From the NCBI GenBank assembly GCA_006384855.1, contig VCJN01002087.1, positions 62,001 through 126,000 on the forward strand: 64,000 bases of DNA, read 5' to 3'. This stretch comes from Tetraselmis striata. Its lineage: Eukaryota > Chlorophyta > Chlorodendrophyceae > Chlorodendrales > Chlorodendraceae. This document shows, piece after piece, positions 33,801 through 46,435 of the stretch. Position numbers and translations under genes: made by a program. Position 1 is the stretch's first letter; every line of letters starts with the position of its first letter. Under the pieces are notes generated by a model. The model had not been told where the DNA came from. It saw only the letters and a list, made by a program, of their open reading frames with translations, and searched no databases.

Positions 33801-35570
33801 GCGGCATGCTGGCGGCGCCCGCCATCGCGGGCGGCGTCATCCACAAGCTCATGGTGTTTGTGGCGCCCAAAATCGTAAGCTCCCCCCTCTTGAGGAAGAT
33901 CGAACCCTGATCTCTTGAGCTGTCTCTGCGCTGGACTGCTGGGACCTGAGTCATCGCCCATGTATCTGGATACGCGCTGTTGTATTGGTTTGCAGCGACT
34001 GTTGTTAATCGCAGCAAGGTACGCTTTGCGTTTGAGTGTCAACGTGTTTGAACCCTCTATAGATCGGCGGCCCGCGCGCGCCGACGCCCATTGGGGAGCT
34101 CGGGTTTGTGGAGATGACGCAGGCGCTGAGCCTCGTCGAGACGGAGAGCCGTATGATCGGTAACGACATGCAGACGCTGGGCTACCTGGCCTCCACGTCC
34201 GGGGGCCTGGCACGCCAGGCTGCGATGCTGGCTGTCACCGGGAGCGCCACAGTGAGCACCCCATCCCCGCCCTTGCTATCGTTCCACACACCCGGTATCA
34301 CCCAACAGACGCTGTGGCATACCGCAGATGGCGATTGCGCTGACTGGGGGCCTCCCCTGCGACTTGTTTGCTCCTAGGTGGGGGGCGGAGGACGCCGCTC
34401 AACGGAGACACTGTGCCACCTTGTCCCCGAGGCAGAGCCCGGGACGCAGTGGTGCCTGCGGGACCGGTCGGAAGAAGATGCGGTGGAGTTTTACAAGGTG
34501 GGGTGCCGCCTAAACGCCTCCTCCGCACCCGCTTCATGTTCCTCATGGCACGGATAGGGGGATAGAGGCGAATGCGCCATTGCATGATGGGTTGGTGGAT
34601 GCCGTTGCCTCTGTGCCGCTACATGTCTACACATGTCATGTTGTGTGACCGGTATCTCGCTCCGGAAAGCTCCCCTCCCCCCCCCCCCCCCCCCTCCTGC
34701 CTCCCAGCACTCCTCCAGAAAACACTAGTCTCATAGGCCCTTGCTTGTCCACATGCATGCTTCTGCCCTTCCCTGCATCATGGTGCACTGAGAGGGCATG
34801 CCGCCTGCCCTGTAGGCGTGGAACCGTAACGGGGCGCTCTCCAACTTCTCCGCGCATGCCATCACCATGCCCTCCAACGCGGGTGCTACTCGCACCTGGC
34901 CCTCGGTCGAGCACTTTTACCAGGTCTGCATGCCGCGCCCTCAACCACCCCATTTGCCCCCATTTCCGCGGCCTACATGTTGACCCGGCGGAGAGGTTTG
35001 GCAATCGACGCCTGTGTTACTCACTGCAAGGCAAGGCGGCACTGGGATTTCGCGCCCCTGAGTACCTGTACCGCGAAGTCAAAAGGCCGAAGATTGGCGT
35101 CATTGACCGGCCGCTCATCGCATTGCCCAATGTATTTGCAGGCAAGCAAGTTTGGTGGGGACAGCGCCGAGAAGCCGGAAGCCAAGCTTGTCGTGCAGGC
35201 CATTTTTGAGGCGGCGAGCCCGGAGGAGGCCGCTCGCATCGGGCGCAGGACTGAGAGGCAGCGCCCTGAGCTGGTTGTCCCGTCGTGGAGCACGCTGAAG
35301 CTGGATGTCATGCGTGCCGCCGTGAGCGCAAAGTTCCGCTCCCACGCCGGCCCACGAGCGATGCTGCTGGACACGGCGGCGAGAGACCTTGTGGAGGCCT
35401 CGCCGCACGACTTTTTCTGGGGCTGCGGCATCGACGGCCGTGGCCAGAACCGCCTGGGTAAGATCCTGATGGAGCTGCGCGATGAGCTTCTGGAGGAGGG
35501 CCGCGCCGGCGGTGAAAAGGCATCGGCTGGGGAGACAAATCACACTGGCTTTGCGAGCGGCGGCCGGTGA
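30807..35570 (+). CDS. PYRR: Riboflavin biosynthesis reductase PYRR with C-terminal NADAR domain
   Basis: Fourteen exons: 30807-31088, 31185-31233, 31379-31432, 31554-31639, 31835-32069, 32146-32234, 32418-32513, 32616-32801, 33454-33528, 33689-33874, 34063-34251, 34378-34497, 34816-34923, 35142-35570; all phases agree, giving 727 residues. Residues 1-94 look like a plastid transit peptide. Residues 112-245 are the deaminase-like domain: SPHPNFG-type IPHPNFG is kept, but the zinc-site His-Ala-Glu is TPAE and the Cys pair is replaced (MEPGDCHGD), as in plant PYRR, so it should not deaminate. Residues 275-470 are the reductase (KYAMTLDGKIA, SDAVIVGGQTT, LLWECGGMLAA), which uses NADPH on the ribosylamino-pyrimidine. 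Residues 546-705 are a YbiA/NADAR domain (NGALSNFSAHAITMP, EHFYQASKFGG, ASPHDFFWGCG), known in plants to hydrolyse N-glycosidic bonds of early riboflavin intermediates. A TGTAA box follows at 35621. Confidence 0.93.
32918..33190. repeat. Two dispersed TIR repeats facing each other in a PYRR intron
   Basis: A plus-strand copy starts at 32918 (GGTGCCGGCGCAATAATGAG) and contains AGAACCTGCCCTGCTTGCCAG. A minus-strand copy covers about 33190 to 33050, with the matching core CTGCCCTGCCTGTCAG read on that strand. Both lie in the intron 32802-33453, which explains its length. Confidence 0.65.
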
Positions 35571-35620
35571 CGGCCTGTTGTGACGAGGTCGCACTACCTC
35601 TTCATTTGCCAATTGCGAAG

Positions 35621-35625
35621 TGTAA
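35621..35625 (+). terminator. Polyadenylation signal TGTAA of PYRR
   Basis: TGTAA lies 51 bases after the stop codon. This pentamer is the usual green-algal polyadenylation signal, so the PYRR transcript probably ends 10-20 bases further on. Confidence 0.6.
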
Positions 35626-37033
35626 TCAGACGTGATATGATACCGTACGACCTAACGTGCTCGGAATGGTCCCACCTAGTGACGGCGGCCCTGTACGAAG
35701 TTTCGCGGCGGCATGGCCCCAGACGGGCGCGGGCGCGCTGCGAGATACGAGAATGTGATATGTAGAACGAGAAAATGGAGACGGCGGCGGCCACCATCAC
35801 AGGAGCTCCGGGACACGGAGCGATTCGCCGTATGCGCAGTAAGTCCGAGGGGCTCGGCGGAAACCAGTCGGCGGCAACACCTCGGCCCGCGGAGAAAGTC
35901 GACACTGAGACGCCGGGCTTTGGGCTGTGAGGTTTTCTGACGGTCGATGCTGCAAGGTCAGGCTAGCGTCCACTGCCGCGATGGCGGCAACGTGCACGGG
36001 CGCATGCTGGGCAGCAGGAAAGCGAGCAGCAAATCAGCAGACGTTTGGATGCAGGCTGTTTTTCGGACATACCGCTTGCGGCGTACGCAGCGACGACCCG
36101 AGCACGAGCTCCACGGCCCGCGGTCACGCACGCCGGCGACGGACTAGCGGGTTGTTGAAGAAATAGACTGGCGATGAAGGGCCCTGATTGTGCAAGTCAG
36201 CGAATAGTCGCTATTCACCGCCACTGGCCCACTGGTGTTTACTGCTGTCAACCGCGAAGGCGCAAAGCGTCGTCGACTTTCTCGTGTTGGGCTCTTGGCA
36301 CGGCGATGATCTCCGCTCGGTAGGTGGCGTTGGCCGGCTGTCGGCTGGCTTTCCGCGCCGGAGACGGTACGTGGTTTCGGAGCAGCTGCGGGATGGTTTT
36401 GGGGCCTGACCGCACGGCGCCATTACTATTTCTCTGCCGCCATTCAAGATTGGCATAATCCTTATATGTTTAATAGATTCGCTGAATAGACACTGTCGTC
36501 GTAGAAATTTGGACAAAATCTGTTCGCAAGTGGGGCATTGTCCTTATCATGTATTCTAGATGCCCCCCCCCCCCCCCCCCCCCGGCCTCAAACCTGTTAG
36601 GAATAATGGGGCGCGCTGTAGTGGCGGCGCCATAATATATAATCATAAAAAAGTATGGTATTATGTCTGTCGGTTTCTCTACTGGTGACCTGGCCGGAAG
36701 CAATATATATTGACTCTGTGACATACGGCGAGGACAAGCTGATGCAATCAGGCATGACTGTGTACTTTCGAGATGGTGACAAACGAGAGACGAGGTAGTC
36801 TAAGTATACTACACACAGTATATATGTCATATTGATTAAATGATGGTAGTATAATAGTATAAACGATAGGTAGTATCAGTCCGGATATTCAACTGCCTGC
36901 GGCGGGAAAATTCAGAAATCAGATAAACGACATGAAGTCATCAACGCACCACGGTTTGGGGGGGGGGGGGGGGGGGGGGGGGGCTTTCCTGGCGAAAGCA
37001 AACATGTTGTTGAAGTTGTCCGTGCTCCCCGTA
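35626..37033. other. Spacer, no gene seen
   Basis: Only short overlapping frames. It contains a C run (about 36565-36583) and a G run (about 36958-36983), and an AT-rich stretch at 36600-36880. No recognised feature otherwise. Confidence 0.35.
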
Positions 37034-38768
37034 TCATCTTTCGAATCCAAGGTGTGCGAACCTACCAGCTCCGAAAAACACGCCGGCAATACACACTATG
37101 GCTTTGGCGGCACCAGCTTTCGACATGGCTTCGGCGACGATTTTTTGTGTGGCGGGAGCATTGGAGTCCCGCTCCACGATGCAAGTCTTGCAGAACTCCT
37201 TGTCCAAATGGTGTACATACCTCATCTTGGTCGACCTCTTCGCCCTTGGCCATCACGGGAATTGCTTCGGCCTGAGATGTAAAAACAATTCTTTGTTAAT
37301 AGCTCACATACAATAAAACTCACATACAAGAAAACATTGGTGGAATAGAAATTTTACTTTATTCGATGTCCATTGATGCTTCTCAGAAAATTCGGAGCAG
37401 AAATTGCGAGAAGCTAGGGAGCACAGGCCATATAGAACAAGCTCTTTGAAGAAGGAGATAACCAAGTATGGCATCTGGCTCTTGATGCGGTACGCCTCAC
37501 TCTTTGATACAAATGTTGGCGGCCGCGATGTGCTCGCGAAACGGTATGTATATATAGGTTACCGTATAGGCATACCAATACCGTATAGGGGTGAGGCAAT
37601 CGGCAGATTTCATGCCCCCCCCCCCATCTGGCAAGGGGTTCATCAAGACCATCAAAGGACCGGAGCGATGAGCACCTTTGAACAAATCCATGAACTTTTT
37701 AGGGAAGCCAGTGGGGCCGAGGTCATCAACCCTGGCTCGAACCTTTGTGATGGCATCCAGACAAGCGGCCGCTTGTTCATCCGACACGTCGACTGCAACA
37801 TCCGCTTCGATGATGTGGTCCGAGAGCCGGTCCGCCCAGTCCCTGGTCAGTTCGTCTGGCGCCAGCTGTCGGATTGCCGCCCTGCCCTTGCCCGTGTCAA
37901 TGGCATTCATGATCTTGATGCATGCCCGACGCAAGAGATTGCGAAACCTCTTGCTCTCAATCATCGCAAGCCAATCCGCGGTGGTGTGCGAAACCGCCAC
38001 GGGGTCATCGTCGCCGGCATTCTTTACGTCCTATACCAACCCGTAGAGGTTCTGGGTCGCGTGTAGTGCTTGCCTTGGATAGGCATCCCAACGACCAAGG
38101 ATATTTAACCCACAAGAAGATCCGCGCTGTCGCTCTGCTTCGCAAGAGATGGCTCGTTAAGCCAGTGCAGATTGGGGCCAAAGCCAACATCATGGGTGGC
38201 AAAACGGAACTTCAATAAGCAAAAGAATTTATAGTATTGGACAGGGGATTAACGGACAAGGGGAGGTCGCAAGTTACATGCATGACGGCGACTCGGAAGT
38301 GAGCTCGGTCTCTGCCGAGGCCGTACTTCTTGTTATCGAGGGTTTCAGTGATAGCCTTCTCAATAGCTTCGTAAGCCTTGCTCACGACCTTGGGGGCAAG
38401 TGGTCTACCTGGGTGGAATCTCCTTGGTCATGTGAGCTCCGAGTCGTAATGAGCGGCCAACTCTTGGAGTTTCTTTTTGGCTTCGGTCTAGCCTCGAACG
38501 CCAAGGTTCACATGCCGGTAGGCTTCAGAAAAGCTGCTCAAGTGGCATGAAAACATTGCGCAAAGTACTTGAGTCAAAACCTAGCAGCAGCAACACAAAA
38601 CAAAAAAATCACCATGACGGCCACTTATCGCCGGAGGAGGCGCGAGCAGAGGTCAGTCAAATTTGCGAACTCGCAACTCTTCTTGCATGTCTTTGACGCC
38701 GGTCTTCTCCAGTTCAACTTGAAGTTGTTTAGACTTCTTAAACTCCTTCACGACTTACTACGCGCGTA
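37034..38768 (-). pseudogene. Unrecognised decayed multi-exon gene
   Basis: Protein-like segments read on the minus strand in this order. About 38760-38657: VKEFKKSKQLQVELEKTG. About 38545-38440: SFSEAYRHVNLGVRG, a stop, then TEAKKKLQELAAHYDSEL. About 38395-38280: KVVSKAYEAIEKAITETLDN. Then 38202-38060 (hydrophobic), 38000-37620 (AMIESKRFRNLLRRACIKIM, DEQAAACLDAITKVRARVDD) and 37225-37050 (HHLDKEFCKTCIVERDSNAP). Lys/Glu-rich helices in the first half suggest coiled coil. An in-frame stop and a frameless gap show decay. It ends abruptly at 38768, where LINE sequence starts. No family recognised; a transposon protein is as likely as a host gene. Confidence 0.45.
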
Positions 38769-40300
38769 GTCTAGGAATCCCCCCCCCCCTCCCGAGGGCC
38801 AGCCGTCTACATGTGGGTCATCTAGAGGGGCGAGCACCGCGAACGGATTAATTAGCTGTGACGAAATCGTGGAACGGCTCCGGCCATTTAAAGGGAGAGT
38901 CACCGTGAGCCGTTTGGAAATGGACCTTGCAGACATGCATTCATGCAATAAGCGAGGTGGACAGGTATCCTCACGGATGGCGCCCATAGGGAAAGAAGTC
39001 AAAACAAGGAAGTGATCGGAGATTTCCCAAAGCTAGCTCACCCATGCCGTGGGCGAGAGAGGGGGGAGGGCCTATGGTGGGAGGCCATGCGATGAAGTGG
39101 TCGAGAACGCGGCAGCTGCTCCGACAAGTGCCGCGTTCGCGCGCCGATACATCCCGCAGCCACGTGGGCTTACCGCCGGGAAGGCACCGCCAAATGCGTC
39201 TGAGTAGAGCCGCCAACTCCCTTTCATCCATGTCCAATCCCCCCCAACACCACAATCATATCCCTCGGATAACTCGGCGGAGCCGCGCCAACTCTTCGCG
39301 CAGGCGGTCCCGATACGGTTCCACCTGTGAGCCGGTGGGCAAATAGGCCGAGAAAAATACAGTTGCTGCGGATAAGTCACTGCAACCTCCCCCCACCCGA
39401 ACACCAGTCCAACATGGGTGGGGCGCGCCGACTGCCCGCGCCCGATGCGGCGACCGGACTAACACACAACACCCACGTTAGTTCCGATGCAACGCGGCGA
39501 GTCGCATGACGAATAGTAGTCATAGTACCCACGAAAACGCACTCGCATATCGGTCGCCCTTACCGTGGTCTCTGGAACGAGCAGAACATATACGGATCGC
39601 TCGATCAGCACCGCGCCAACATCCTCCACCGTAGCAAACAACCCATTCACATTAAGCGTCGCAACGCACACGCAGTGGGCGGGCATGGGAGGGAAGCGGG
39701 AGGGCGAGGGGTAGTGAAGAGGAGGGGGAGGGCGGGCGGCGTGGCTATCCCAGTACGAGCGGTGCTCCCGCAAGTACCACGCCCACCGGCTTGCAAAACG
39801 TTGTAAACGCTCAGGGAACGCTGACCGACACGATCTGTGGTGATGTCCGTAGTGGTGGCGGCGCTTGGGAGGGGAGGGAGGATGTGGGGGCACCGTTATG
39901 CGGTGCGCGACGTGGCAGCACGAGGTGGCGATTTCGAGCTGAGTGCGACATTTTTGTACGGGTGTGAAAGCTGTAAATTTATATGTATACAGTATAAATA
40001 AAAACGTTGTGATGTGCGACAAAGTGCGAGCAATCCTCAGAAAATGCTGGCTATGCTTTACCTACGTCATCGTAGCGTCGTCAACTGTACTGGTCGGTAC
40101 TAGAGCCCAGGCATTGTTTTTGACGGTGATCCAAGTTATGGAAATTCCACTCTGGTATCTTATTAGTCTTGCAGAATGCTCCGGCAACTTACTTGTTGAC
40201 TATAACGGAGCGTCGCCTACCAGGGCTTTCCGTAATTGGATTGCTGCCTAAACGGCCGTCGTAGAGACGCTGCAAGGGTTTCACTGATGCCAATCCTCTC

Positions 40301-40339
<39 letters not shown>
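38769..40339. mobile_element. LINE pieces: inverted endonuclease part and a 3' tail
   Basis: 38769-39817 matches LINE copy 1 from about 16412 to 17445 on the minus strand (endonuclease region, motifs GGDWTWMKGS and HFIAWPPTIGPPPS), so it is in the reverse orientation. About 40100-40300 matches the LINE 3' end on the plus strand, ending in CTCCCGGG followed by a G run (40301-40339) where copies 1 and 2 have CCCGGGGGCG and poly-A. The 280 bp between them are not LINE-like. The first 265 bp of the LINE are absent. Confidence 0.75.
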
Positions 40340-40340
<1 letters not shown>

Positions 40341-40719
40341 CAAAGCCCGTATTATTCAAATACGGGTAGGTTACATATCACATATTCGTCATCTGAGACC
40401 CGGAATCTGTGATTATTTGTATTCGAATAGATGAACAATCGTCACAGATCGCAGATGAGCAATGTAAATCTGTGACGTCATAGATTAGTTTCGAATTGTC
40501 TCAGATTCGCGAGTAGAATTTGAGGGCCTCGTACTCGAAAAGCGGCTAGATTTTTGGTCGTAGATCCGACTTCACGGCGTTCATGAACCACGACAACGCA
40601 CATCATGTACGTCCTTGTCACAGCACACCACCTATCAGCGGTCCTTGGCTACCGCACGACCTCAAGGCTTACCCAAAACCCGTGCGTGTGAACCTCGTAT
40701 GTAATGTAAGGGTTAGTGC

Positions 40720-42000
40720 GCGCCGGCACATGCGGGCGAAGTGGCGTGTGGGGCGCTCGGGAGGCGGCGGTGTGGGGGGGTCGGTGGACTTGATGTGGGT
40801 GGGCGTATGCGGCGGCATGGCGACGGCGGGACCATCAGCATACCTATCGCAGCCCACCATGCCCGACGACGAGCCCACAACAGCCCGCCGCTGCTACCGG
40901 CGGCAAAGCTACATGCGCAGGGAAGCGGGGCAGGTTTGGTAGCCGTCGGCGAGTGAAGGAGGCGGAGCAGCGCTAGACAACGGCGGAAGCTGCGATTGCT
41001 CAATCAGCCGCAAAAAGCCAGCGAGAGAGCGGCGGCGGCGAGGACACACGGACAGCAACGGAGGACGTCTCGCTCCGCAACAACGTTGACATGCTCAATA
41101 GACGTAGTGTTGACAAGCTGGACAAGGACGTCGAGTCGCTACAAGTCCAGCTTGAGGCGGAGCGGGTGCGCTCCCGGGCTAAGGACGCAGCGGTAAAGGA
41201 GATTCGTGCGTGCGGCCGCCGTGCAGACGTAGGCTGCGCATGCGGGAAAGCTCGCGAAGGCTGTAACTCAACGCGACTCTGCCAAGGCAGTCGTTCAGCG
41301 AGCAAACATAGAATATACAAGCTGCAGCGAGGCTTCGAATCGGGCTGGAGAGAAAGCCCGGGCCGCCATTAAGGAGCGGAAGCTGCTGCGAGCCTTCGGC
41401 ATGAGGCGCCGCCCAAACTACATGAAGCGCACCAAGGCCCCACCCGTGCTGAACGGCTCGGAATACCGCGGCTTCAAACGCCGTGAGGCAGCGAACCTTA
41501 AAGCTTACCTCGACAGCAGCTATACGAAGGTGGCGTAGAAGGTGATACCGTTGTGCAGCTCGTGGATTGCTTTTTAACGAGTATCCGGAAGTTCTCGAAC
41601 CCGTGGCCGAGCAACGCGGGGTTGTACAATTAACACTATCGAGAAGCACGTCGTCAAAGCCATTCGCGACCATTGGTCGGCCGCGCGCGAGCGCGTCGTT
41701 CTTAGTCACAAGTGACATGCAAGGTGACATGGCGACGCTACCAGCGCCTCATCCACGCCTTGAGCAAGCAATGCGTGGAGAAGCGAGGCGATAATCAAGT
41801 GTTGGTGCTGCCATACGGCACGCTTCTGTGCTTGCTACCACGCAAGAGTGATGTATGGGAGTGGGGGGACCGATTGGCAAAGCTGGCGGGACTCGAACGA
41901 GATATGTCTGAAGATGGCAAGAGAGACATTAACGACGTGCTACACGCGCTTCGCACCCGACTATCACAGTTTCCGAAATGGCCATAACGCACCGAGCGCA
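40720..42000 (+). pseudogene. Decayed coding region, probably repeat-derived
   Basis: Three protein-like pieces in shifting frames. About 41070-41205: VDKLDKDVESLQVQLEAERV, coiled coil. About 41375-41538: KERKLLRAFGMRRRPNYMKR and SEYRGFKRREAANLKAYLDS, basic. About 41717-41987: ALSKQCVEKRGDNQVLVLPY and VWEWGDRLAKLAGLERDM, ending in a helical block. Stops and frame changes separate them. I do not recognise the family. Undoing the proposed inversion would place this region upstream of, and in the same direction as, the decayed gene at 37034-38768. Confidence 0.4.
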
Positions 42001-42576
42001 GTTCTCGCGCCGCGCCATACCGTTGCTGGGGCGCTGCGTCGACGCGACGGGTTTTAAGGCTCCTAACCCATGTAGCATCAACGGACAATGCGAGAGAACA
42101 TCGGAGGAACGCAAAAATCCGCCACGGTAACAACCTCAGCTTCCCCTTTCTCTAGCGATATTGGGTCCGTGTCGGGTGGGATCGGTGCCGAGTTGTCTTC
42201 GATTTTGTTATGCGTGGGTGGGCTGCAGTGAGTGAGTGGGGCAAAACGGGCGGCATCCGTACATGATGCGGCCGAGTGCGCAGCCCGCCGTGTTGACCAT
42301 CATTGTGGGCACCATCTGCCCGATTACCGCCAGTTATGTGTACCAAGGGGACAGGGTTCGCGCTCCGGGGGTCATGATGCGCAATGGCTGAGCGCATTTG
42401 CTGCGAGCGCGCTATGAGCAGCTCGGGGTGGGTGAGGGATTTTGATTTGTTTTGGACGCGCCGCGTGTGGCCCGTAGTATAAAGGATTCTCGTACAGAAT
42501 TAGTTCGCGCGCGATATTACGGCATTGGTACGCCGTGCTTCCTAGATTATTTCGCCGATCTAGGATATCTAGGGTT
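42001..42576. other. Spacer to the inversion breakpoint
   Basis: No coding region seen. It ends in CTAG-containing sequence at the point where LINE copy 2 begins. Confidence 0.3.
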
Positions 42577-45500
42577 ACACCGGCGCCGGCCAATTTATCC
42601 AGGCAATATGGTCGGCGGCGCGCGGGGTAGGGGCTGTTACCAAGCCCGGGCGTCGTGGCCTAGGGCCGCCGCTGCAACGGTCTATCCTAGGTGCGATTAA
42701 TCGTCGGCGCATGGCTTTTATGGCGTGCCCGCCCGGGGGACTAGGGGCCCTCGGGATGCCGCTCTAGCGTCAGCACATTATGATGCTGCTCGGCATAGGG
42801 TTCGGACACTAGTACGTAATAACCGCCGCGGCCGCCAAAGGGAGCAGGCCGTGCAAAAAGCGGTTCAGGATTTTAAGAAGGGTGGTGGGAGGCGGGAGTT
42901 CTGGAAGTGGGCGCTCTCTCTCCGTAAGGAGCAGGGTTCATTCGAGGGCGCGAACGACAAGTCAATACGCGACGATCCGGTATCCGGGCTACCTCATACC
43001 GAGCCGAGCGAAATCAATGCGTGATGGGCGCGGCACTATCGGGAGCTACTGCGTGCGTGACCCCCACCGCCTAGCACAACGGGTTGCGATATACCGTGCG
43101 GCGTGGTGACACCGCCACGGTACATCGCCACCCATAGCCCCCGCACTAGACGGGCTTATTGGGCATAAGGATTATAGCACGGGAGGAACTAGTCAAAGCT
43201 CTGAGGCGTTTGAAAAATAACAAGGCCCAAGGGCATGATGAGATTACTGCGGAGGCTTTAGAATTAGCGATATACGCCCGGGATATCCATTTTGGCAAGG
43301 AATGGCTGGCCTTAGATCCTTAATTGACGGGGTGTGGACTAAGAACTATATATATCCCCTAGGAGTGGCGTAGCTCGGCCATAGTATCGGTGCCCCAAAA
43401 ATGCGACTCGACCGTTATGGACAATTATAGGGGTATTTCGATTATGGGTGCCGCTATGAAACTCCTTATGACCGTAATTACCCAACGCTTACAAGACCCC
43501 TGCCAAGCTAAAGGGATAATCCGCCGTTGGCAAGCGGGTTCATGCGGAATGAGGAGGGCCCCATGCAAAAGTCGCCAACTTGTTTGAAATCGCGGCCCAT
43601 CGCCAGCAAGCGCTAGGTCTACCCACGTACGCGGGATTTATTGATATTAGGAGAGCATATGACACCATACCGCATGCGCTTTTATTCCTAAATCTACAAG
43701 CCATAGGGGTCACGGGTCAGAGGCTTACCTTCAATAGAATTGTATACACATAGTATGGTACGGGTTAAGACATGGGTGGCCATGGGAACACTATCATACC
43801 CCATACCCATAGAGCGTGGCCTCCGACAGAGATGCCCCGCTTCCCCCATCCTATTTCACAAATTTATTAACGATGTATTCGATGGGGTAGAACGTCTAGG
43901 GTGTGATGTACCAGAGTGCACCGCCACATTAGCAACAAGGCAACCACTACGGGTGGCAGGTCAGTCATACGCGAACGACGATGTTGGTATCACAGGCTCG
44001 GTATTCGATAACATGCATGCCATGCTCGCCCACTCCTTGCAATGGGCGGAGGACCATTTTATGGGGTTTGGGGTACTTTAGTGTGGGATGATGTCATTAG
44101 GCCGACATATTCCGACGAGACCGCGTTACGCGAACAAGCTGCCCGATGGCAGCTTGGGGGGGAACGGGTACCGGTTGTAAATGAATTTAGATATTTGGGT
44201 ACGGTCGTTACCTCGGATCTAGGTATGCGGCACATAGTAGACGACCGGGAGAGAAGGGTAAACGCGCCATTGAGGCGCTCGATTCGGTATTAGTCGGTGG
44301 ACGGGACATAGTTCCTATTAATGTGCGTGTATATGTCTTTAAAATCTGCGTACTACCCGTTCTAACTTACGGGTGCGAAGTATGGGGTATGGATAGAACT
44401 AGCTGCGCAAATAAATTGCAAACAGTACTCAACAAGTCATTGCGATGCCTTACTGGGGTGGACACAAACTCCCATGGGGTGGCCACTGCACCGATGATGC
44501 GGGAATTGGATATTGCGCCCATAGAGGCTACAACCGCTGCGGCACGGCCTCGGGCGTTCCGTAAAGCACCCGACTTGAATACATGTATAACCCATATAGT
44601 AGATCAACCAAGTCGGGCGCGCCCTAACACATGGACGTCGGGGAGTGTGCGGTGGTTAGATCGACTGGCTAGCTAGGGCGAACGTAGGGCTAGCTGAGGG
44701 GCGCACCTTGCACTTGAGTGGAGGCAGGTTACTAGCCGGGCGCGATGCCGCTAAACTAGTAAAAGCATCGGTGTTGGCGCGTTACGAATTGTCGGCATCG
44801 TTAACACGCACTAAGACCCGGGATATATATGTCCAAGCGTCTAATGCATCAAACCCGTTCCCACTGTACGATGTGGGTGTCCCCGCGGGGGTTGTGGCCG
44901 GGCTGCACATTATGATGCAATTACGCACCCGAGTATTTCCCACTGCCCGCCGATTGGCCCGGATTCACGCCATGCCTGAGCGGTTCCTTGAACACTGCCC
45001 TGCATGTGGCGGAGGTGATGAATCTGAGACTATCGAACATATGTTGGTGGAGTGCCCGCGGTGGGGATATCACCGTCATACTTTGGGGTTGTAGTGCCGG
45101 AGTTGAGGGATTCTATTAGTAGTCAGGTTAATGCTTCAACGCCTGAGGACTTATTAACTGCCTTTATTTTGAGCGGGGTCGCCCCCTCCCTTCACGCACG
45201 GCGCCTTGGATTTTACTGGAAATGGGAAAAATGTACAGCTATGGCGTCGGGCCCTCCCTCACATTGCCTTTTTGCTGTTGCACATATATGTATCGCACTC
45301 CGAAATGCTTTGCTCCGCATTTTGGGGCTTGCCCCAACTCGCATTACTCGAATGGGCCGACGCCCAAACGGGTAGGGCGGACCTTTCGTGGTCAGTGCCG
45401 GGTATTTTGATGGCAGTAACACTTCGTGCCCTTTGCGGGCACTGCACAGCACCGTGTCTTAGACTGTGATCCAAGAGTGTTGGAAATTCCGTCACCGGCA

Positions 45501-45692
45501 GTGAATTATGCTTCGGCAATTTGCTTTGATATTTTTTACATCATCAGTGCTAAAACATATGCGCACTAAAAACAGCGGCAATTTGATTGTTGACTATAAG
45601 CGTCGCCTAACAGGATCGCTGCCTAAACGGCCATCGCAGAAACGCTGCAACGGTTTTACTGGTGCCAGCTCTGTTCCCGGGGGCGAAAAAAA
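42577..45692 (+). mobile_element. LINE copy 2, 3' two thirds
   Basis: Plus-strand relative of LINE copy 1, starting at the position equivalent to 16409 in copy 1 and ending at 45692 in CCCGGGGGCG plus seven A. It contains the reverse transcriptase region: DNYRGISIMGAAMKLL (43420-43470), IERGLRQRCPASPILFH (43810-43860), an altered active site SYANDD in place of YADD (about 43967), FRYLGTVVTSDLG, and CPACGGGDESETIEHMLVEC (about 44996). Many frameshifts and the mutated active site make it inactive. Confidence 0.85.
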
Positions 45693-45852
45693 CCACAAGA
45701 TGGTGAGCGTATGCACATTTATCTTGTCATAAGTCAGCCGACCCAGCCTACCTCGATAAAGTGGGGCGCAGAGCGTAGAGCGCGGGCGGCGCCCCCCCAA
45801 CGCCGGGCCGAAGGCCCGGCCACGCCGAGGGGGGGGGGGGGGGGGGGGGGGT

Positions 45853-45888
45853 CAAGCCAAGCCAAGCCAAGTCAAGCCAAGCCAAGCC
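45853..45888 (+). repeat. Pentamer array CAAGC
   Basis: Seven units of the CAAGC type (one CAAGT) sit between a G run on the left and a C run on the right. Confidence 0.7.
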
Positions 45889-46276
45889 CCCCCCCCCCCC
45901 CCCCCCCCCCCGGAATTTTTTCGGTCAAAATAACGCATTTTTCCTTAAGGAAATGGGTTGTCCATTGAGGCAGCAACAATTAGAAGTCCCGTCGGCATCT
46001 GCCGATGCCCGCGATGCACGCCAGTCTATGCGTCCCTCGCGCCGCGCTCCGTCAGCACCGCCTAACTCTGTCACGCAACGGGGGCTTTTATACAGCGGAA
46101 AGTACGGCAATTGCGCGGGTCTCCGCGGGTGTGCATAACGGGTGTGCATAGCGCGTCCCGTTGGGTCCCGAACTCCCGATGTGATATCTCACTATTTATG
46201 CGGGTCCGCGCCGCACTGAAGGGGGCCACTTTTTAAGTCATTGACACCCGCGCAATAGCCCCACCCACGTGCCCCC

Positions 46277-46435
46277 ATGCGCCCCTCTAGCAGTTCAAAA
46301 TACACCGCAAGATTGATATGTGATGGGACGGTACTAGCATTTGAGAAACACAAATTCCCGGATGCTGGTGATATTCAAGCGAGAGTTCATCGATTCAAAT
46401 TTATTGCAATGCCGGAGGCGTGTCTAGATGTACAG
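46277..46435 (+). CDS. Isolated exon-like segment, unknown
   Basis: Reads SSSKYTARLICDGTVLAFEK and FPDAGDIQARVHRFKF with balanced composition and ends at CAG followed by GTAAGG, a good 5' splice site. No continuing exon can be found downstream. It is probably part of a broken repeat gene. Confidence 0.35.
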
